Shown here in pieces: positions 1-12,881 of a stretch of DNA of 64,000 bases (the first letter of the stretch is position 1; each line of letters begins with the position of its first letter). The notes beneath the pieces were generated by a model. It ran no database searches, was not told where the DNA came from, and worked only from the letters and a program-made list of their open reading frames with translations. This DNA is from Straminergon stramineum. Taxonomy: Eukaryota; Streptophyta; Bryopsida; Hypnales; Calliergonaceae. The DNA lies in NCBI GenBank assembly GCA_963920665.1, contig OY987269.1:16990501-17054500 (forward strand), given 5' to 3'. A program made the translations under genes and the position numbers.

Positions 1-3000
1 TTGATACCGTGTTCGAATGGGAGGATTCGGGGGCCCAGTCTGATGAAGCCTCTGGTTCTGTGGAGGAAAGCATAGAACTGGCGTCGGAGGCGAGTGTTAA
101 TGAAGATGATTCCGGGAATTGCCTTGCAATCGTTGCTGTCAGCGTGTTTCAGGAGGAGGCTCTACCCTCTGATAAGCTTCCTGATACGAGTCCTGATACG
201 AGTCCCGATACGAGTCCTGATACGAGTCCTGATACGAGTCCTGATACGAGTCCTGATACGAGTCCTGATAAGCTTCCGGATAAGCCTCCTGATTATCTCT
301 CGGATACGCTCTCTGATAAGTTTCCTTATAGTGTTCCTGAGGAACCTCCCCACATTCTCTCTATTGAACTTCCTGATAGACTGCTTATTACTCTTCCTGA
401 TAGGCTGCCTAATTCTGTAATCGATAGTCTGCCTAGTAGTCCTCCTGAGAGGCTGCGTAATACTCTAGTCGAAAGTCTGCCTAGTAGTCCTCCCGAGAGG
501 CTGCCTAACACTCTAATTGACAGTCTGCCTAGTAGTCCTCCTTATAGGCTGCCTAAGACTCTAATTGGTAGTCCGCCTAGAAGTCCTCCTAATAGGCTGC
601 CTGATACTTCAATTGATAGTCTGCCTAGTAGTCCTCCTTATAGGCTGCCTAAGACTCTCATTGGTAGTCCGCCTAGTAGTCCTCCTGATAGGCTGCCTAA
701 GACTCTAATTGGTAGTCCGCTTAGAAGTCCTCCTAATAGGCTGCCTGATACTTTAATTGATAGTCTGCCTAGTAGTCTTCCTGACAGGCTGCCTACTCCT
801 CTTGATGAGGTGCCTGATACTTTTTCTGATAAGCTTCCGTACCAGAGTCCCGATGACAAGCTTCCTTCGGTGCCTTCCAGTATACTTACTCCTCCAGCCG
901 TGCTTCCAGACAAGCCCTCCGATACCATTTCTGATAAGATGCCCAATAAACTTCCTGATAGCAAGATACCCCGGCTGTCTCCCTCCAAGCTTCCTCGCGG
1001 GCGTTCTGACAAGCTTCCTGATAAGCTTCCTGATAAGCTTCCCGATAAGCCGCCCACCAAGACCACTCCCAAGCCGTCTCCTGAGAAGCCCAGCTACCAG
1101 TCCCACGCCTCCGTCTCCCTCCTCGATTCCTTCAGACCCTCCGTCAGAGTGAAACCCATCATCGCTTCAATAGAGGCACGAGCGCAGGCAGTAGCCGTGG
1201 AAAATACCCCCAAACCCCAGGTAAACCTAAACGATGAGCCTTTGAAAACCTCGAGTAGCCCAGTGACCACACCCACCAAAGGCCGACGTCTCTGGACCAA
1301 AGAGAACGCCACTCAGATCCACACCAGCATTTTACAATTAGCTGATATGGACCAGAGGGAAGGCACCAATGGAGCTCACAGTGAAGGCAACTCCCCGGAG
1401 GTCGACGCTTCCAAGTCTCCTCCAAAATCCCAAGAGAGAGGTTCACTGTACCATTCCCATGTATCCGACGTTTCCCATGTGTCGCATGTGTCCGATGAGG
1501 AGGGATACACGTCCTCTGCGAGCTCGTCTCCCAAGGGGTTGCCCAACTTCTGTGCTCTGTTGTCACCGTCGGAGTCGCCACCACGAGTTGCCGAAGGCTT
1601 GATGAGGCCTCCGTCCCACTTTGCTGACAGACGAAGTCCGAGGCCGCCTCCTGTTACTCCGTTTCTGGCAGACTCGCCGTCGGTTTCACGAAGCCCGTCG
1701 CTTAGTATCAAGCTTGCTGTTCCTGGAGCTGTTTCGGTTCGGACCTTCTTGCCGCCGCAGGGGAGTCCTGGTGGAAGTGATGCAGACAAGGTACTGTGTG
1801 ATCTGCCTCTCTTGGAATCAGTTAGCAACATGTTTCATGGATTTAAGCCTTGATTGATTGAACTCAAACAGTGAGAGTAAGATCACGTTAAAAATGATCA
1901 TAATTAGTCATCGTTACTCCTTGGAGTATCTTTATGGTTTTAACTCGGAAGTGGTTGTAGTAATGATAAGAAGATCGCTTTTAAAGAATGATTGGAACTC
2001 CTCCGAAACACTGTTACCATTGCTTCGTGGAGAGGTCCCTTCTTCATTCCATAGATATATTGGACGGATTTTCTGGAAGCTTTCTCAATGGATAGGAATT
2101 TGGTGAAGTGAACATTTTAAAGCATTCGTTCTGACAAGGTTCTATATGATCTGCCTCTCTTTGAATCAGTTAGCAACAGGTTTAATGGGTTTAACGGGTT
2201 TAACGATTGAGTGATTGAACTAAGCAGAGTAATTTCACGTTAAAAATGATCATAATAAGTAATTGTAACTCCGAATATCTGTATGGGTTAAAATCGTGAG
2301 TGTTTGAAGTAAAAATAGGAAGATCACTTTAAAATAATGATTGTGACGCGTTCAAAATATCTTTACCATTGATTCGTGTAGAGGTTCTTTTCCTCTCGCT
2401 ATTGATACATATTTTATCACCAAAACCAATAAAGAACATTGCATTTTGGGGGGTTAAATTTGATCAATATTCGACACAAGAAAGTGCTTAGAGAACGGGC
2501 ATCTTGTCTTTTAGGGATTTGTTCACCAAAACGTGAGTTCTCTTTGTGTAAAAATTCTTGATTTCCTGGGTTTTCCTAGAGTCGACTCATGACTGCAACT
2601 ATCAATTGGTATCTCCACGTGCATTAGTGGGGTTTGTTTCACCCATGGATGTCAACTTTTGGATAGTAGTTTGATTTCAGACATTTGTTTAAACCCTTGC
2701 AAATTTTTAAACTAGTGTGATTTTTTTAAACTAGTTTGTTTTTTAATCTTTGCTATGGCCCACAGGAATGTTTTTTTAGTGTTATGACTACGTCAATCCT
2801 GAAGTGACCAAATGGCCAATTCCATGTCTAAAAGAGTTGAACTAAATCACTTCAAATCTTTCAAGGAAGGTAACAAAATGTATTCAAAGAAGGAAGAAAC
2901 CCCACCTTACGTTTTTGAAGAACTGGAATGTGTTATTAAAGTCGACTGTTACTTCTGTGTTTTTTAGGTTGGATGTTTAGGGGTCATTGAAATGCTGGAC

Positions 3001-3798
3001 ATTTGCATTTATCTTGATATTTCTGGCTGTTTTTTTGTCTTCCTTTTGCAGCTTGAGGATGTCTCTGCCACCAGTCCAAGAAGGTCGGGTGAAAATGGGG
3101 CGTCGCAACTGGAACCGAGTAGAATCCCGGTATACATTTTGCATGACTCCCAATTGAGTCGCATCTTTGCTGCTCCAATTGAAGTGTTTTGGGTGCTGGT
3201 GTTTTGGCTGTTGTATGGATTTTTCACTCACACTTCTTTCTATTGTTATGACCAGTCTGTCACTCTCCCGAACCCAGTGCCAAGGCCAAGGACGTGGGTC
3301 GACCGGTCAGAGTCCAACGTGGCAGCCACTTTGCGAGCAATTCGGCAGGTGGATGCCCTACTTGCAATTCAATTTTGCTTTCCCCCTATTTAGTTTTCAA
3401 TGTTAAGTTGGTAGTCATTAGATTCATATTGTCCTCATTTTGAGTTTATGGCAAGTTTATGTTAGTGTAATGCAATAGTGTTAATGATGTCCATGTCCTT
3501 GGCATAAACTTGAACAACTATGCTGGTAACTGTTGACTGAACATACATTCATTAATTTATTCATTAACTTGACACTAATTTACCACGATTTTCATGTTTA
3601 TCTAATGCACTCTTAGATTACCATCAATAAATTTGTGAACCTAATAGAGAATCTCTTGAGATGAGGATTTCCGAAGAATTCAAGTGCTTGATAATTTCCA
3701 AAGTTGAAGTTTCTTCTGACATTGCTCTCTGTGTTTGCTAGGCTGCGGCAGTAGCAAGTGACGATGACACAGGAAGTGAGTGCAGGAGTGACTGTTGA
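1..3798 (+). CDS. Pro/Ser-rich repeat protein, 3' part (4 exons visible), function unknown
   Basis: I do not recognise this protein. The reading frame is open from the window edge, so the 5' end is missing; the GTG at 9 is not a credible start. Exons by frame and splice sites: 3-1790, 3052-3129, 3256-3348 and 3742-3798, all joined in phase 0 and ending at TGA 3796-3798, giving about 671 visible residues. The first exon carries a seven-copy 12-bp repeat (183-266) encoding Ser-Pro-Asp-Thr, then about eight roughly 16-residue units of the type SLPSSPPxRLPxTLID (about 415-800), then a Ser/Thr-Pro-rich stretch. The three small 3' exons encode a different, non-repetitive tail with a RTWVDRSESNVAATLRAIRQ segment and an acidic end (SDDDTGSE). 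The many Ser-Pro/Thr-Pro pairs would suit a disordered, phosphorylated protein; that is inference. Reading exon 1 straight on gives a stop at 1853, so an intron-retained form would add about 20 residues. Confidence 0.6.
183..266 (+). repeat. 12-bp coding minisatellite, seven copies
   Basis: Seven tandem copies of GATACGAGTCCT (one copy ends CCC) lie inside exon 1 of the Pro/Ser-rich gene and keep its frame. The near identity of the copies points to recent expansion or homogenisation. Confidence 0.9.
415..800 (+). repeat. 48-bp coding tandem repeat, about eight diverged units
   Basis: Units of about 48 bp encode variants of SLPSSPPxRLPxTLID, x being E, Y, N or D. The array follows the 12-bp array and is more diverged. 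All units keep the frame, consistent with selection on the encoded protein. Confidence 0.8.
1785..2440 (+). repeat. Tandem duplication (about 348 bp offset) spanning a splice donor
   Basis: The segment from GACAAG at 1785 is repeated from GACAAG at 2133, followed in both by a shared GATCTGCCTCTCT block, a conserved CACGTTAAAAATGATCATAA block and further matches to about 2100 and 2440. The first copy contains the exon 1 donor AAG/GTACTG; the second carries AAG/GTTCTA. The repeat otherwise lies within intron 1. Confidence 0.8.
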
Positions 3799-6066
3799 TA
3801 CCCTAGTTACCGATTCTCATTGATGAATGACCGGGAGCGTGGCTTCCCAGCCAGCCCAAGAATAGAGTAGAAACACGGCTGAGATTGAGATAGTGTTTAT
3901 ACGTAATCTTTTAGAGGAATGTAGGCGACCCATTCTTGTTGATGAGTGAGTACACACCCTGATTTTTGGTTCAACAGAGATTTTGTACCCCGCACTTGTA
4001 TGGTTACAAGTCAAGCATGAAGGCACATGATTTGAATAGAAGTACCGAAAGCAGCAATGGTAAGCGAATGATGTTTTCCTTCGGGTTTCTGAAATTTGCT
4101 TGCTCACATTTTGCTCACATTTTGTTACTGCAAGATGCTTTGAAGTTGGGAGTGTTAGTTGATCAAGCTGGTTCTTCATATTGTTTGTCTGTGCACACGC
4201 ATTTGTGAGTAACTAACAAGATGTTTGGCTCCGAAACTGAGGACTGGAAGGAAAAGGAAAGGAACTCATGTAAGCAGTGAAACTTTTCTTGGCGAATTCT
4301 TGCCAAAATCTTTCCTGATTTTCGATCTGGCTCAATTTACACTAGAAAAAAGAGGATGAAATCTTCAAAAGCAAATATGAGAAATATGAAATTAATTTTG
4401 CTAATATTTGGATGAAGTTTATCATTTCCAGGTGAAATTATGGATGAGTGATGGATGATAAAAATTGGATGATTTGTTTGATGTACTTGCATTCCAAGGT
4501 GTGTGTTGCATCTCCACTAAGAAAATGAAAAAGGCATTGTGTGTAAGGTTATTGTCCCTAAATGTGATCTTTTTCTAAAACCAAAGCCTATGTACTCTTG
4601 TTTGAAATGTACAATTTCTTTTGATAAGAGTCTAGGGTTGTATATTGATACATCTATTTTTAGCATTTTGAAAATTTGTAGTCTATACCAAAAATGCATA
4701 AGAGAATCTAAAGTCCTATTTTGACTTCTAACAACATCCAATAAAAAATTAGTCAATTTCTTATTAGGAACAATGTTCAATTGTTTATTTGGATACACTC
4801 AAATGAAGTTACCTTACACCAAATGATGATCTTGCCAAATTATTGAGCCAAAGAACTTATTTTTATGCTAAAAGTCTTTCAAAGAGTTTCAATGGTGAAC
4901 ACTTTAACCTCTTTTTGCACTTGCCTTTGCCATGGTTTCAAGTACTCCACATTGTCTTTTAACCCTCTAAGTCCTAGAGCTATTTTGATCGAGCAAGAAT
5001 AGAAATAGAATCCTGAGCAAACGAGGGATTATTGAGGTTAAAGGAGCCAAAGTAAAGAAGTAATCTTACCAAATTGAAAAATTAGAGATGGATAATGGAT
5101 AATGGATGTGCATTTGTACACAGGATTTGATGATGCATTTGAAGGACACATACTTAACTCTGATTTGCTAATAGCTAGTTTTTGCAAATTTTAGTTTAGG
5201 GCCCACCTACATGACAATTTCAGTGGCACTTTGAAAAATCATAGAAATTACATACCTCATCTGAAAAATCTTTAAATTCTTTTTTTTTTGAATATTCATG
5301 ATTTTCCCTTACTAATACTCCAAAAATATTATTTTTAGAAAAAGGTATCTCCAACTATGTTGAATTGCTTATATTGACGATTATGGGTGTGTCTACTGTA
5401 TATGGTTCTGACGAGGGTTTCCCCTCTACTATGGTGTGTGGAAAAGAGTAATGCAAAAAGTGTGGGAAAAAGTGTCAAAAAATAACATCTCCATCCATCT
5501 GCGAACTCAGATTTAGGACGTTCCCGAGACGTTCCCGAGTCCGCTCATCTGCAGCACCACATCCACAGGGGGACACACAAGGAGCTTCAGCGTCAGTCCC
5601 AGCAATGAAACACTTGTGCCGCCAAGAGATAAAAGTTTATCACGAATTTTAGCCGCACCCACGAATCTTATGATCATCACCTCTTCAACTGCCGCAGGTT
5701 GGTCCCCTTGTGTTCATAAATTCGACTCTTACACCAGCCAATTCCGTTGCCAATTCTATTCCTAGTGCTTCCATTGATCCTAAACCTCACTTGAGTTTTT
5801 GGGTTTCTATCCAAAGTGTCGAGTTACCACCAATTCATGGTATCCACTTTACTTGCGTTATCCTCTTCGCAGTTACTGTGGCGAACATTATTTTGATTTT
5901 TGGTTGCAAATCTCGTGATTTCTTGCAATTGCTACATTTCAGGATGCTTGAGCATTGGAAGCTGAAGCTATGACCACACCCAATTTCCTCGTTTAGATTA
6001 AACCCTTCGTAGTGCTGAATCTTTAGGGGTTATCCAAAGTTTTGTGGCAATTTTGGATCCCTGAAG
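3799..6066. other. Spacer between the Pro/Ser-rich gene and ORANGE
   Basis: No coding exon is supported here. The first few hundred bases are probably the 3' untranslated part of the upstream gene. The middle (about 4300-5400) is AT-rich, with a solo TTAACCC end near 4957. From about 5500 the sequence becomes GC-richer, with a direct repeat of GACGTTCCCGA at about 5518-5543, and probably holds the ORANGE promoter and leader. In the ORANGE frame the last upstream stop is TGA at 6016. Confidence 0.5.
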
Positions 6067-9000
6067 ATGCCGTGTTTGCAATGGACGAGGGCGGGTGGGG
6101 GCCTGGCGGTACCCCAGTTGCTTTCCAGAAGGATTAGGCGACCACCAGTTGGGCATGCCCGTGCGGGATTGCGACAATGGGGAGGCAAGATGGAGTGGAA
6201 CGGTGTGGAGAAGAGGAGAACGGGGAACGGCGTGGAGGGGGACTCTGTGAAAGCTGCAGCGTCCTTGTCCTCCGGGTATGATTCTCTTATGCACTGGCTT
6301 ATGGTTACCACCAGCTAATCGCTGAGTATAGTTCGTGTGTTTAGAATGGTTGGATTTTTAATGTTGTTTGGATACCGTTTGCAAAAGTTATAGGGTTTTA
6401 AAGTTTTATTGGATGATCCTTTGTACTGGGTTACGATTACTTCTATTTGATTGCAGAGAGTAGTTGGTATTGTTAGAATGGTTTGATTTTGAAGTTTAGC
6501 AAATCAAAGACGATTCCAACGCATCAGAGACTGTTTTTTGGGTATCATATGCAAAAGTTGTAGGGTTTTGAAGTTTCATTGGTAAATAAACTACAAACAA
6601 TATAAGTTTTGATTTTGAGGTAGTGTACATTGTCAATATCAATGTGTATTCATTTGACAAGATTTTGGAGTGTTGCATATGGATTTGTCGTAATTTGGTG
6701 TGGTTAGCTTAAAGGGCCCAGAAGCCCAAATTGGGTCTCATGTTTTGAGTAGGTCACCTGGGGACTTTCTGTTGCCAATTTTGGTTATGTTTGGACCAAT
6801 ACATGCGATGTGTTCTTCTGATTGCTGTGATGTATAATTTTGGTTCCATCTGAATTTAATTGATTTTCGCAATTTGATCAATCGAATAGGTCGTTTGAAA
6901 ACTATGAATTCTTAGTTTCCTAGGGGTTAGCTTTAGTCTCTTATTATTTTCCACATGGTTATTTGCAGAGCGGATGATGCAGACGCTTTCTGCATCATAG
7001 AAGGGCGTGACACGGTCATGGACTTTGCTCAGATGGACCTCCAAGAGATTCGAGATAACATCTCTAGACGCCGTAACAAAATTTTCCTCCTTATGGAAGA
7101 GGTTCGTGTTTTCTTCCGTTCGTTTCTGGTTTAGGGTATCCAATCTTATCCTCTTCATTAATGAACTGTTGTTGTAAAATTTGGATCACGGAACGAAATG
7201 TGGTGGTTTGCCTTAGGTCGAGTTCTTAAATGTCAATATAAATTCATTCCCTTTTTGACATGTTTAGTCCGTAAAGGTCCCAATTGAGTAGGTCTTGTGG
7301 AGGGGCTTTCCTTTGTCCGATTTTGTTTTCTTTTTTGACCAACGCATGCAATGTTTCTTCACTGATATAAAATTTGGTCGCTTTTGAATTATATTTTTCA
7401 CTATATTTTCAATTGAATTGGTCATTTTAAAACGATGAATCCTTGGTCGTTTAGGGGCTGGGGATGCCGACGTGATCACTCGGTGTCGTGTGTCTTGCTC
7501 TTAGTTTCTTTTCCATTGCGAAGTGGTATTTCTGTTGATATGTTTTTGTGAATTTTGCAGGTTAGGAGGTTGCGAATTCAGCACAAAATAAAGAGCACCG
7601 AGAAAGGCATAGAGGATGTCGCTGAGAACGAAGAGGTGCCAGAGTACACGTCTGCCATACCGCTGCTCGCTCCTATGGTATGCTGAGCTCCAGTGCTTTT
7701 GGTTCTTAAATTGGAATAAAATATTAAAACTATCTTGTTTTTGAGACTCCAGGTTGCCGGCAAAGTGTGTTCTGCTCTCTGTTGATTACCAGTTAATCTT
7801 TAGGATCGGACTATTTTGGTATGTGAGAGTGTAACTTTTCAAATGTGGAACTGTGATCTTCTGGTAAAATCAGTTTGGTTCCAATTTTTTACATACTGAA
7901 AAACCATACCTTGAACTGAAGCCTACGACGAACTATCTGTATTCAGTTTCTCATTTGATAGTCACGGCAGCCCATGATACATTTAATTTTTTGTGAAGAT
8001 TATTTGAGATTTCGCATATTGGTTCTAGACAATAATGACAACTGAATATTTCTTTGCAGACGGAAGCAATTTTGCAGCAGTATTTCAGAACCTGTCTTAT
8101 AATTGTGGCTGGAATCGTTCTTTTTGGTGGTCTCATCGCCCCTGTCGTAAGATACTGCATTATCTCTTAATTTTATGTCTTTTGTAATTTGAGGAACAAT
8201 TGTGAGGGTCTGATTCAAATTTCTAGTGTTACGTTTAAGGACCATTTCCACGCTCTTACTAGTGTGATGTGCCTTTGTGTTGCTGAGGAAAGCTGGAGCT
8301 GAAGTTGGGTCTTGGAGGTACATCATACAAAGATTTTATTCAAAATATGCATCTTCCCATGCAATTGAGGTACTCTGATACCAATTGTCTTAGTTTTCTT
8401 TTTCTTTTTCTTCCAGTTAAATCAATTGGTGAGGACATCGTGGATCGTGAAGCGACCTACGTATCTTCATGATTACTCTATTTTGATATGTATGCGTCAA
8501 AAGAGAGACATTTTTTATCATAAGACTTACATCTGTACTCAATTTTTTGTTGAGCTTTTTTGGGGAAGACGGTCTCCTTTTATTCATGCTCATAGTAATA
8601 AGGCTCTTGATAGATCACAAGTCAATTGTAATGGGTGTGTGGTTGCAGTGAGGTAGACCCAATTGTGGCATCGTTTTCAGGCGGGGCTGTTGGGGTTATC
8701 TCGTCTCTCATGGTGGTTGAGTTAAATAATGTGAAGCGGCAAGAGAAGCAACGGTGCAGATATTGCCACGGGACTGGTTAGGCACTATCCTTTAAGCTAT
8801 TAATATACAAAGTTGTGCACAATTCTGTGTATTTGGAACTTGTTGTCCACTATCTCTTCTCAGTCTCTTATTTAGACATTGATTTTGATTTTTGTCTCAA
8901 TCACTTGTACCGGAAAAGAGTGATCATTCTTCTGACGATATTCTGCTTGAGCGTCAGGGTACTTGGCATGTGCTCGTTGTGCTGGATCTGGGTCCATTGT

Positions 9001-9585
9001 TGCCATGGAAAACGGTGCTCCAACTTCTTCCCAACGGTGCCCCAACTGTGCTGGTGCTACCAAGGTTCTGGATCAACCCCGCTCTGTGATTTAAGTGCAC
9101 ATGCGCATGTCCAAAAAGTAGTTTGTGACTTTGTTAACTCTTCGAGCTGAAACCTACATTATTAGGATCTCAATGCTCGAATTGTAGTTGCAATTTGATC
9201 TTTGGAGCAAGGAGTGCTTGTCCGATTACCTTTACAGAATAGAAAGTCCACTTTGGAAGTTAATAGTCCATTTTAGAAGTTTTCAAAACATATTCCTATC
9301 GATAATAATGTAGGGCATGATTTCTTCTTTGTATTGGTGCACTTTGTTACCTTCCTTGGAGCTCGCCAATTGATTTATATCTACTCCTATAGATGTGGAA
9401 GAACTCCACTTTCGGCCACTAGGGGCTAATACCGTAAAATCCAGAGCGGAGGGTTTGTGTTTTTCCACCAATTTGTTGCTGACTTTGAGCTCTCATCATT
9501 CTTGCAGGTGATGTGTCCAACTTGTTTGTGCACAGGCATGGCGCTCGCTAGTGAGCACGACCCTCGCATTGACCCTTTCCAGTAA
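6067..9585 (+). CDS. OR: ORANGE protein, DnaJ-like zinc-finger plastid chaperone (8 exons)
   Basis: Exons: 6067-6275, 6969-7101, 7561-7677, 8060-8146, 8293-8369, 8649-8776, 8958-9064, 9508-9585; all have GT-AG borders with consistent phase, giving 311 residues. The start is the first ATG after the in-frame TGA at 6016. Residues 1-65 are Arg/Gly-rich with few acidic residues, as in a plastid transit peptide. Then come the conserved FCIIEGRDTVMDFAQMDLQE and RRRNKIFLLMEEVRRLRIQ blocks, two hydrophobic segments (about 163-183 and 213-233), and a Cys-rich domain with four CxxC pairs (C244/247, C255/258, C278/281, C289/292). The C-terminus ASEHDPRIDPFQ is typical. In plants OR stabilises phytoene synthase and promotes carotenoid accumulation and chromoplast differentiation. 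Length and domain order match the family (about 300 residues). The DnaJ-like zinc domain has no J domain, as usual for OR. Confidence 0.95.
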
Positions 9586-11921
9586 GAACTGGATCACCAC
9601 TTTGAACGATTTCTAGACAACACCCTTGAACTATCTTGTAGATATTGGCCATTTTCCACAACCTTTGACAAGAGCCCTCGGGTTCATACTTAATCTATGT
9701 AAGAGACTTTGAACAGGCACTCCATCTCATTGCTTCCAGAGGTGGATACTGTTTAATGCTTGTAAATCTCATAAGTGAGGCCTCTAATCCCTTTTGTCAG
9801 CAGATTTCTAGGTGAAGCCCTGGATCCCTAACTCAGTGTGCTATCGTTTTGGCAGGTTGACCTCGCTTCTTGAGGTCCGCCCCATGAAGTAAAGCTTTCA
9901 CCCCCGAATAGTTCTCTTTCATTACTTCAAAGGGGAGAGTAAGGTGTGTCATTCTTAGTTCAGCATAGTCTTTATTGAGATTAGTATACAAAGATGGAGC
10001 TTAGGAACACATTTATCAGTTCTTGTTATACTGGTTATGATTCTCCAATATTTTCTACACAAGTGCAGAGGATTGAGCAATCGGAAACTTGTAATGTAGG
10101 GCCACGGGTTTATAAAATTGCCTGCATGTGGATGTCTGTCCTGAATCTCGTGTAGCATGATCTCGTCCTCTTCTCCTGAAGAAATCAGCCAAGGCTGATG
10201 CTGGTGTTGAATTCTCTCGAGATTCAGCTGTACTAGTGGAGATCAATTCATTAGAATTGTGCTGGTAGGTTTTGTTGAGGGTTTGGATAAAACCTAGATA
10301 TAATGTATAATTCCCTCAACTTCTTTGAAGTTTGCATCAAAAGAATTTTTTTTAGAAATTATCTAGAAGGTCAAACGTGAAATAATCTTTACAGGCCTTT
10401 GTCAAATCATCTTACATGCGTATAAATTCGAAAATTCACCAAAAATGAAAATTCTATTCTTAGTGCTTAGTATAAATATGTAAAGGAATTTTCTTTAATT
10501 TACTTGTTCAGAGTTGTTTGATCTTTATTTCTTTTACGAAGCATAGTGACACATTTGTAAGAATCCATCAACATTTTACACTAGGTTACTACTTTTGTCC
10601 ATTCAAGAATGCCCATCTCCAACTTCTTAGAAGTTTCTAATTAGATGAAAAAATGACTTTTAAAGGAAGGGATGAAGTAAAGGTACATTTCTTGAAATCA
10701 ATTAGAAGACCATCCTTTGGGATTGAAGAAATAATGCATAGGCTTACATGAAGGTATCAAAATGATAGAAAGAACAATGCAAAAGATGGTGGAAGGATCT
10801 AATGGCTAGGAGGAGGGAAGATGGAGATAAGAGCCAAAGTATATATGAGCAAAACAAGGCATCTTTATGAATAATAAAGATTCCTCTAGAGATTGAATAG
10901 TTCTCTATTGTGGAATTGTATATAAGTTGAAGTCATTTTATTGCGGGTTGGTCTTGCCATATTGATTGAAATTATACATGCCCTTGCGGCACACTAATAA
11001 TAGTTTTTGAAATGTCCAATTCAAGGAACATCCAATCAATAGCCCCCAACAATGGTAAGAATGGACTTCTATAATGTGGTGGAATCAGAAATTGATTTAT
11101 GAGTTGTTTAGAATTGGAATTGCCTTCATCAAGTTCTATAATAATTTTACTTCTATATAAGTAAGAGAAACTTCATATGAGGACTAGCTTTGTCTTGTTG
11201 ATAATCCCAAAGCAACCCAAAAGTTCAAACCTAATTTTAAAATAGCTTATGGGAAGTCAAAAAGTTGCAAGCCTCCTAGGCCATTTTTTCAAGGAGCCTC
11301 TCTATAAAATGTTGTCAACCAACAATTTTGATTCTCCTCTTGGTAGATACATGAGAAATTTTTAACCCTTTAATGCCTCAATATATACTTTTTCAAATGT
11401 CAAGATATTTTTACTAAAAGATCCTTGTCCAAATATGTATTAGGCTATTAGCTATTTCAATAATATCAAATTGGTCTCAAAGAAAGATTATCGTGTCGAG
11501 AGATAAATCTTGCTCTAAATAAAAAGATACTTTGACAAAACATTGATATGAAGCACTCATTCATCTTTGAGAATATGGATTGCTAGGGTTTACGGATGCA
11601 CAAACCAATCCTTGCACAAAGTAGTCTTTACCTATTCTACAAACAAGACTGACTAGTGCAAAATTGTATATAAGCTTCACCTTGTAACGTTGCCATGAAC
11701 ACTAAGTGTTCGATAGATGACAAAGAATACTCTCATATAAAACGGAAGTGCAATTGTTCATCCTTGGAATTTCATGCAAAAGGGGAGGGCCTTGTACAAT
11801 AGTTTAACCATAAATGAGTACTTTTGGTTTTCTTGAAGTATATGATTTTTACTCAGTTGGAAAGGATGATTTCTGTATAGACTACCCTATCCTTCCAGGG
11901 TTGATCAACTTCAAGGTGTAC
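9586..11921. other. AT-rich spacer downstream of ORANGE
   Basis: No gene is supported. The first few hundred bases probably hold the ORANGE 3' UTR. From about 10.3 kb the sequence is strongly AT-rich. The part from about 11680 to 11900 is clearly similar to about 41590-41850 inside the long-inverted-repeat element, so this is probably a decayed relative of that element. A solo TTAACCCTTTAATGCC end lies at 11362. Confidence 0.5.
11680..11905 (+). repeat. Dispersed repeat, copy related to 41590-41850
   Basis: Shared blocks in the same order include TTGTAA(C/T)GTTGC, AAAAGGGGAG(A/G), TTG(C/T)ACAA and AAAGGATGATTTC. The two copies are diverged and both AT-rich. This copy lies outside any inverted-repeat frame. 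Confidence 0.65.
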
Positions 11922-12504
11922 TTAACCCCTAAATGTCCATAATCATCTCCAAAATTGACAATTTCAAAAAAATCATTATAAAGCGCTAATTGGAAGCATA
12001 TTTTGGAATTGATATACAAATAAAAGTTGTAGATTTTGATGTGAGGATTTCGTCTGTATGGTTTGATTCACCAATGCTATCACCAATCTTTTTTTACAAA
12101 TTTTGAAAGACTAATTCCAAAATTCCTTTCAAATTCGTTTTCAAGCAAAATACTATCATTTTTTTGAGTAAAATTTGTTGGAATGGATTTGAAACGAGGT
12201 TCTCTTCACATGGTGATTTTTTGAAGTTTTTGAGTTCTTCAAATCTATGACCTCATTTTGGCAAATCTTGTTTTGAACTAGAGTCAATGCAATTTGACCA
12301 CTTGACATAGTTGTATATTTATAATTTTAGGGAAAAAAAATTGTACTGTAGTAACACCGAATCCAACCCTTAGATAGGAAACCAACTTAATAAAGTATCT
12401 CCACAAATTAGAATAACTTCCATCCAAGTAGTTATAAGGATGAAACTTGAGTTGCAATTTGTTCATTGTCTAGAAAATGGACATCAAAGTGCTTAGGGGT
12501 TTAA
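11922..12504. mobile_element. TTAA-bounded element C, 583 bp, non-coding
   Basis: The left end is TTAACCCCTAAATGTCC at 11922. The right end is CTTAGGGGTTTAA, finishing at 12504, so the termini are inverted and both touch TTAA. The right TTAA also serves as the left end of the next element (12501). No coding potential is seen; non-autonomous. Confidence 0.6.
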
Positions 12505-12732
12505 CCCTAGAAGGGCTTGAAAGTCCTTTGCGGCCATATAGTATATTATGTATTTGGTGGTATTTGATCAAGGAAACATTGACCAAAATACCTTTCAGTG
12601 CAAAGTAAATAAATGATCATGATAGTAAATAAATAAAAATGTATCATAACTCATCTACTAAACCACAATTGAAGAGTTATAAAGCTATATATGGGTCGTA
12701 TAGAGGGATCCCAAGGGCCTTTCAAGGGTTAA
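12501..12732 (-). mobile_element. TTAA-bounded MITE family A, copy 1 (232 bp)
   Basis: The left end is TTAACCCTAGAAGGGC and the right end GGGCCTTTCAAGGGTTAA, inverted and bounded by TTAA. Nearly the whole length matches 38592-38821 in the opposite orientation, with shared internal blocks such as ATACCACCAAATACATAATA (here as its complement). Two independent insertions of one element with exactly the same ends define the boundaries. Confidence 0.85.
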
Positions 12733-12881
12733 CTAAGTTAAAGCACCCATCTTCCTCAATTGTCAAGTTTTGTCATATATAAAATACAATTCTAATGTGC
12801 AGAATTGTTCCAAATTTTAGGACTAATGTTGAGATTACTTACCGTTTCATTTCATTTCATGAGAGTCACAAAGAGTTGATG

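Noticed and set aside
162..353. Arg/Ile-rich minus-strand reading frame
   Set aside because: It is the antisense reading of the 12-bp coding repeat of the Pro/Ser-rich gene; the low complexity follows from the repeat.
12490..12512. TTTAGGG/AAACCCTA words as interstitial telomere repeats
   Set aside because: The words occur singly and at element termini next to TTAA, never as tandem arrays; they are transposon ends.
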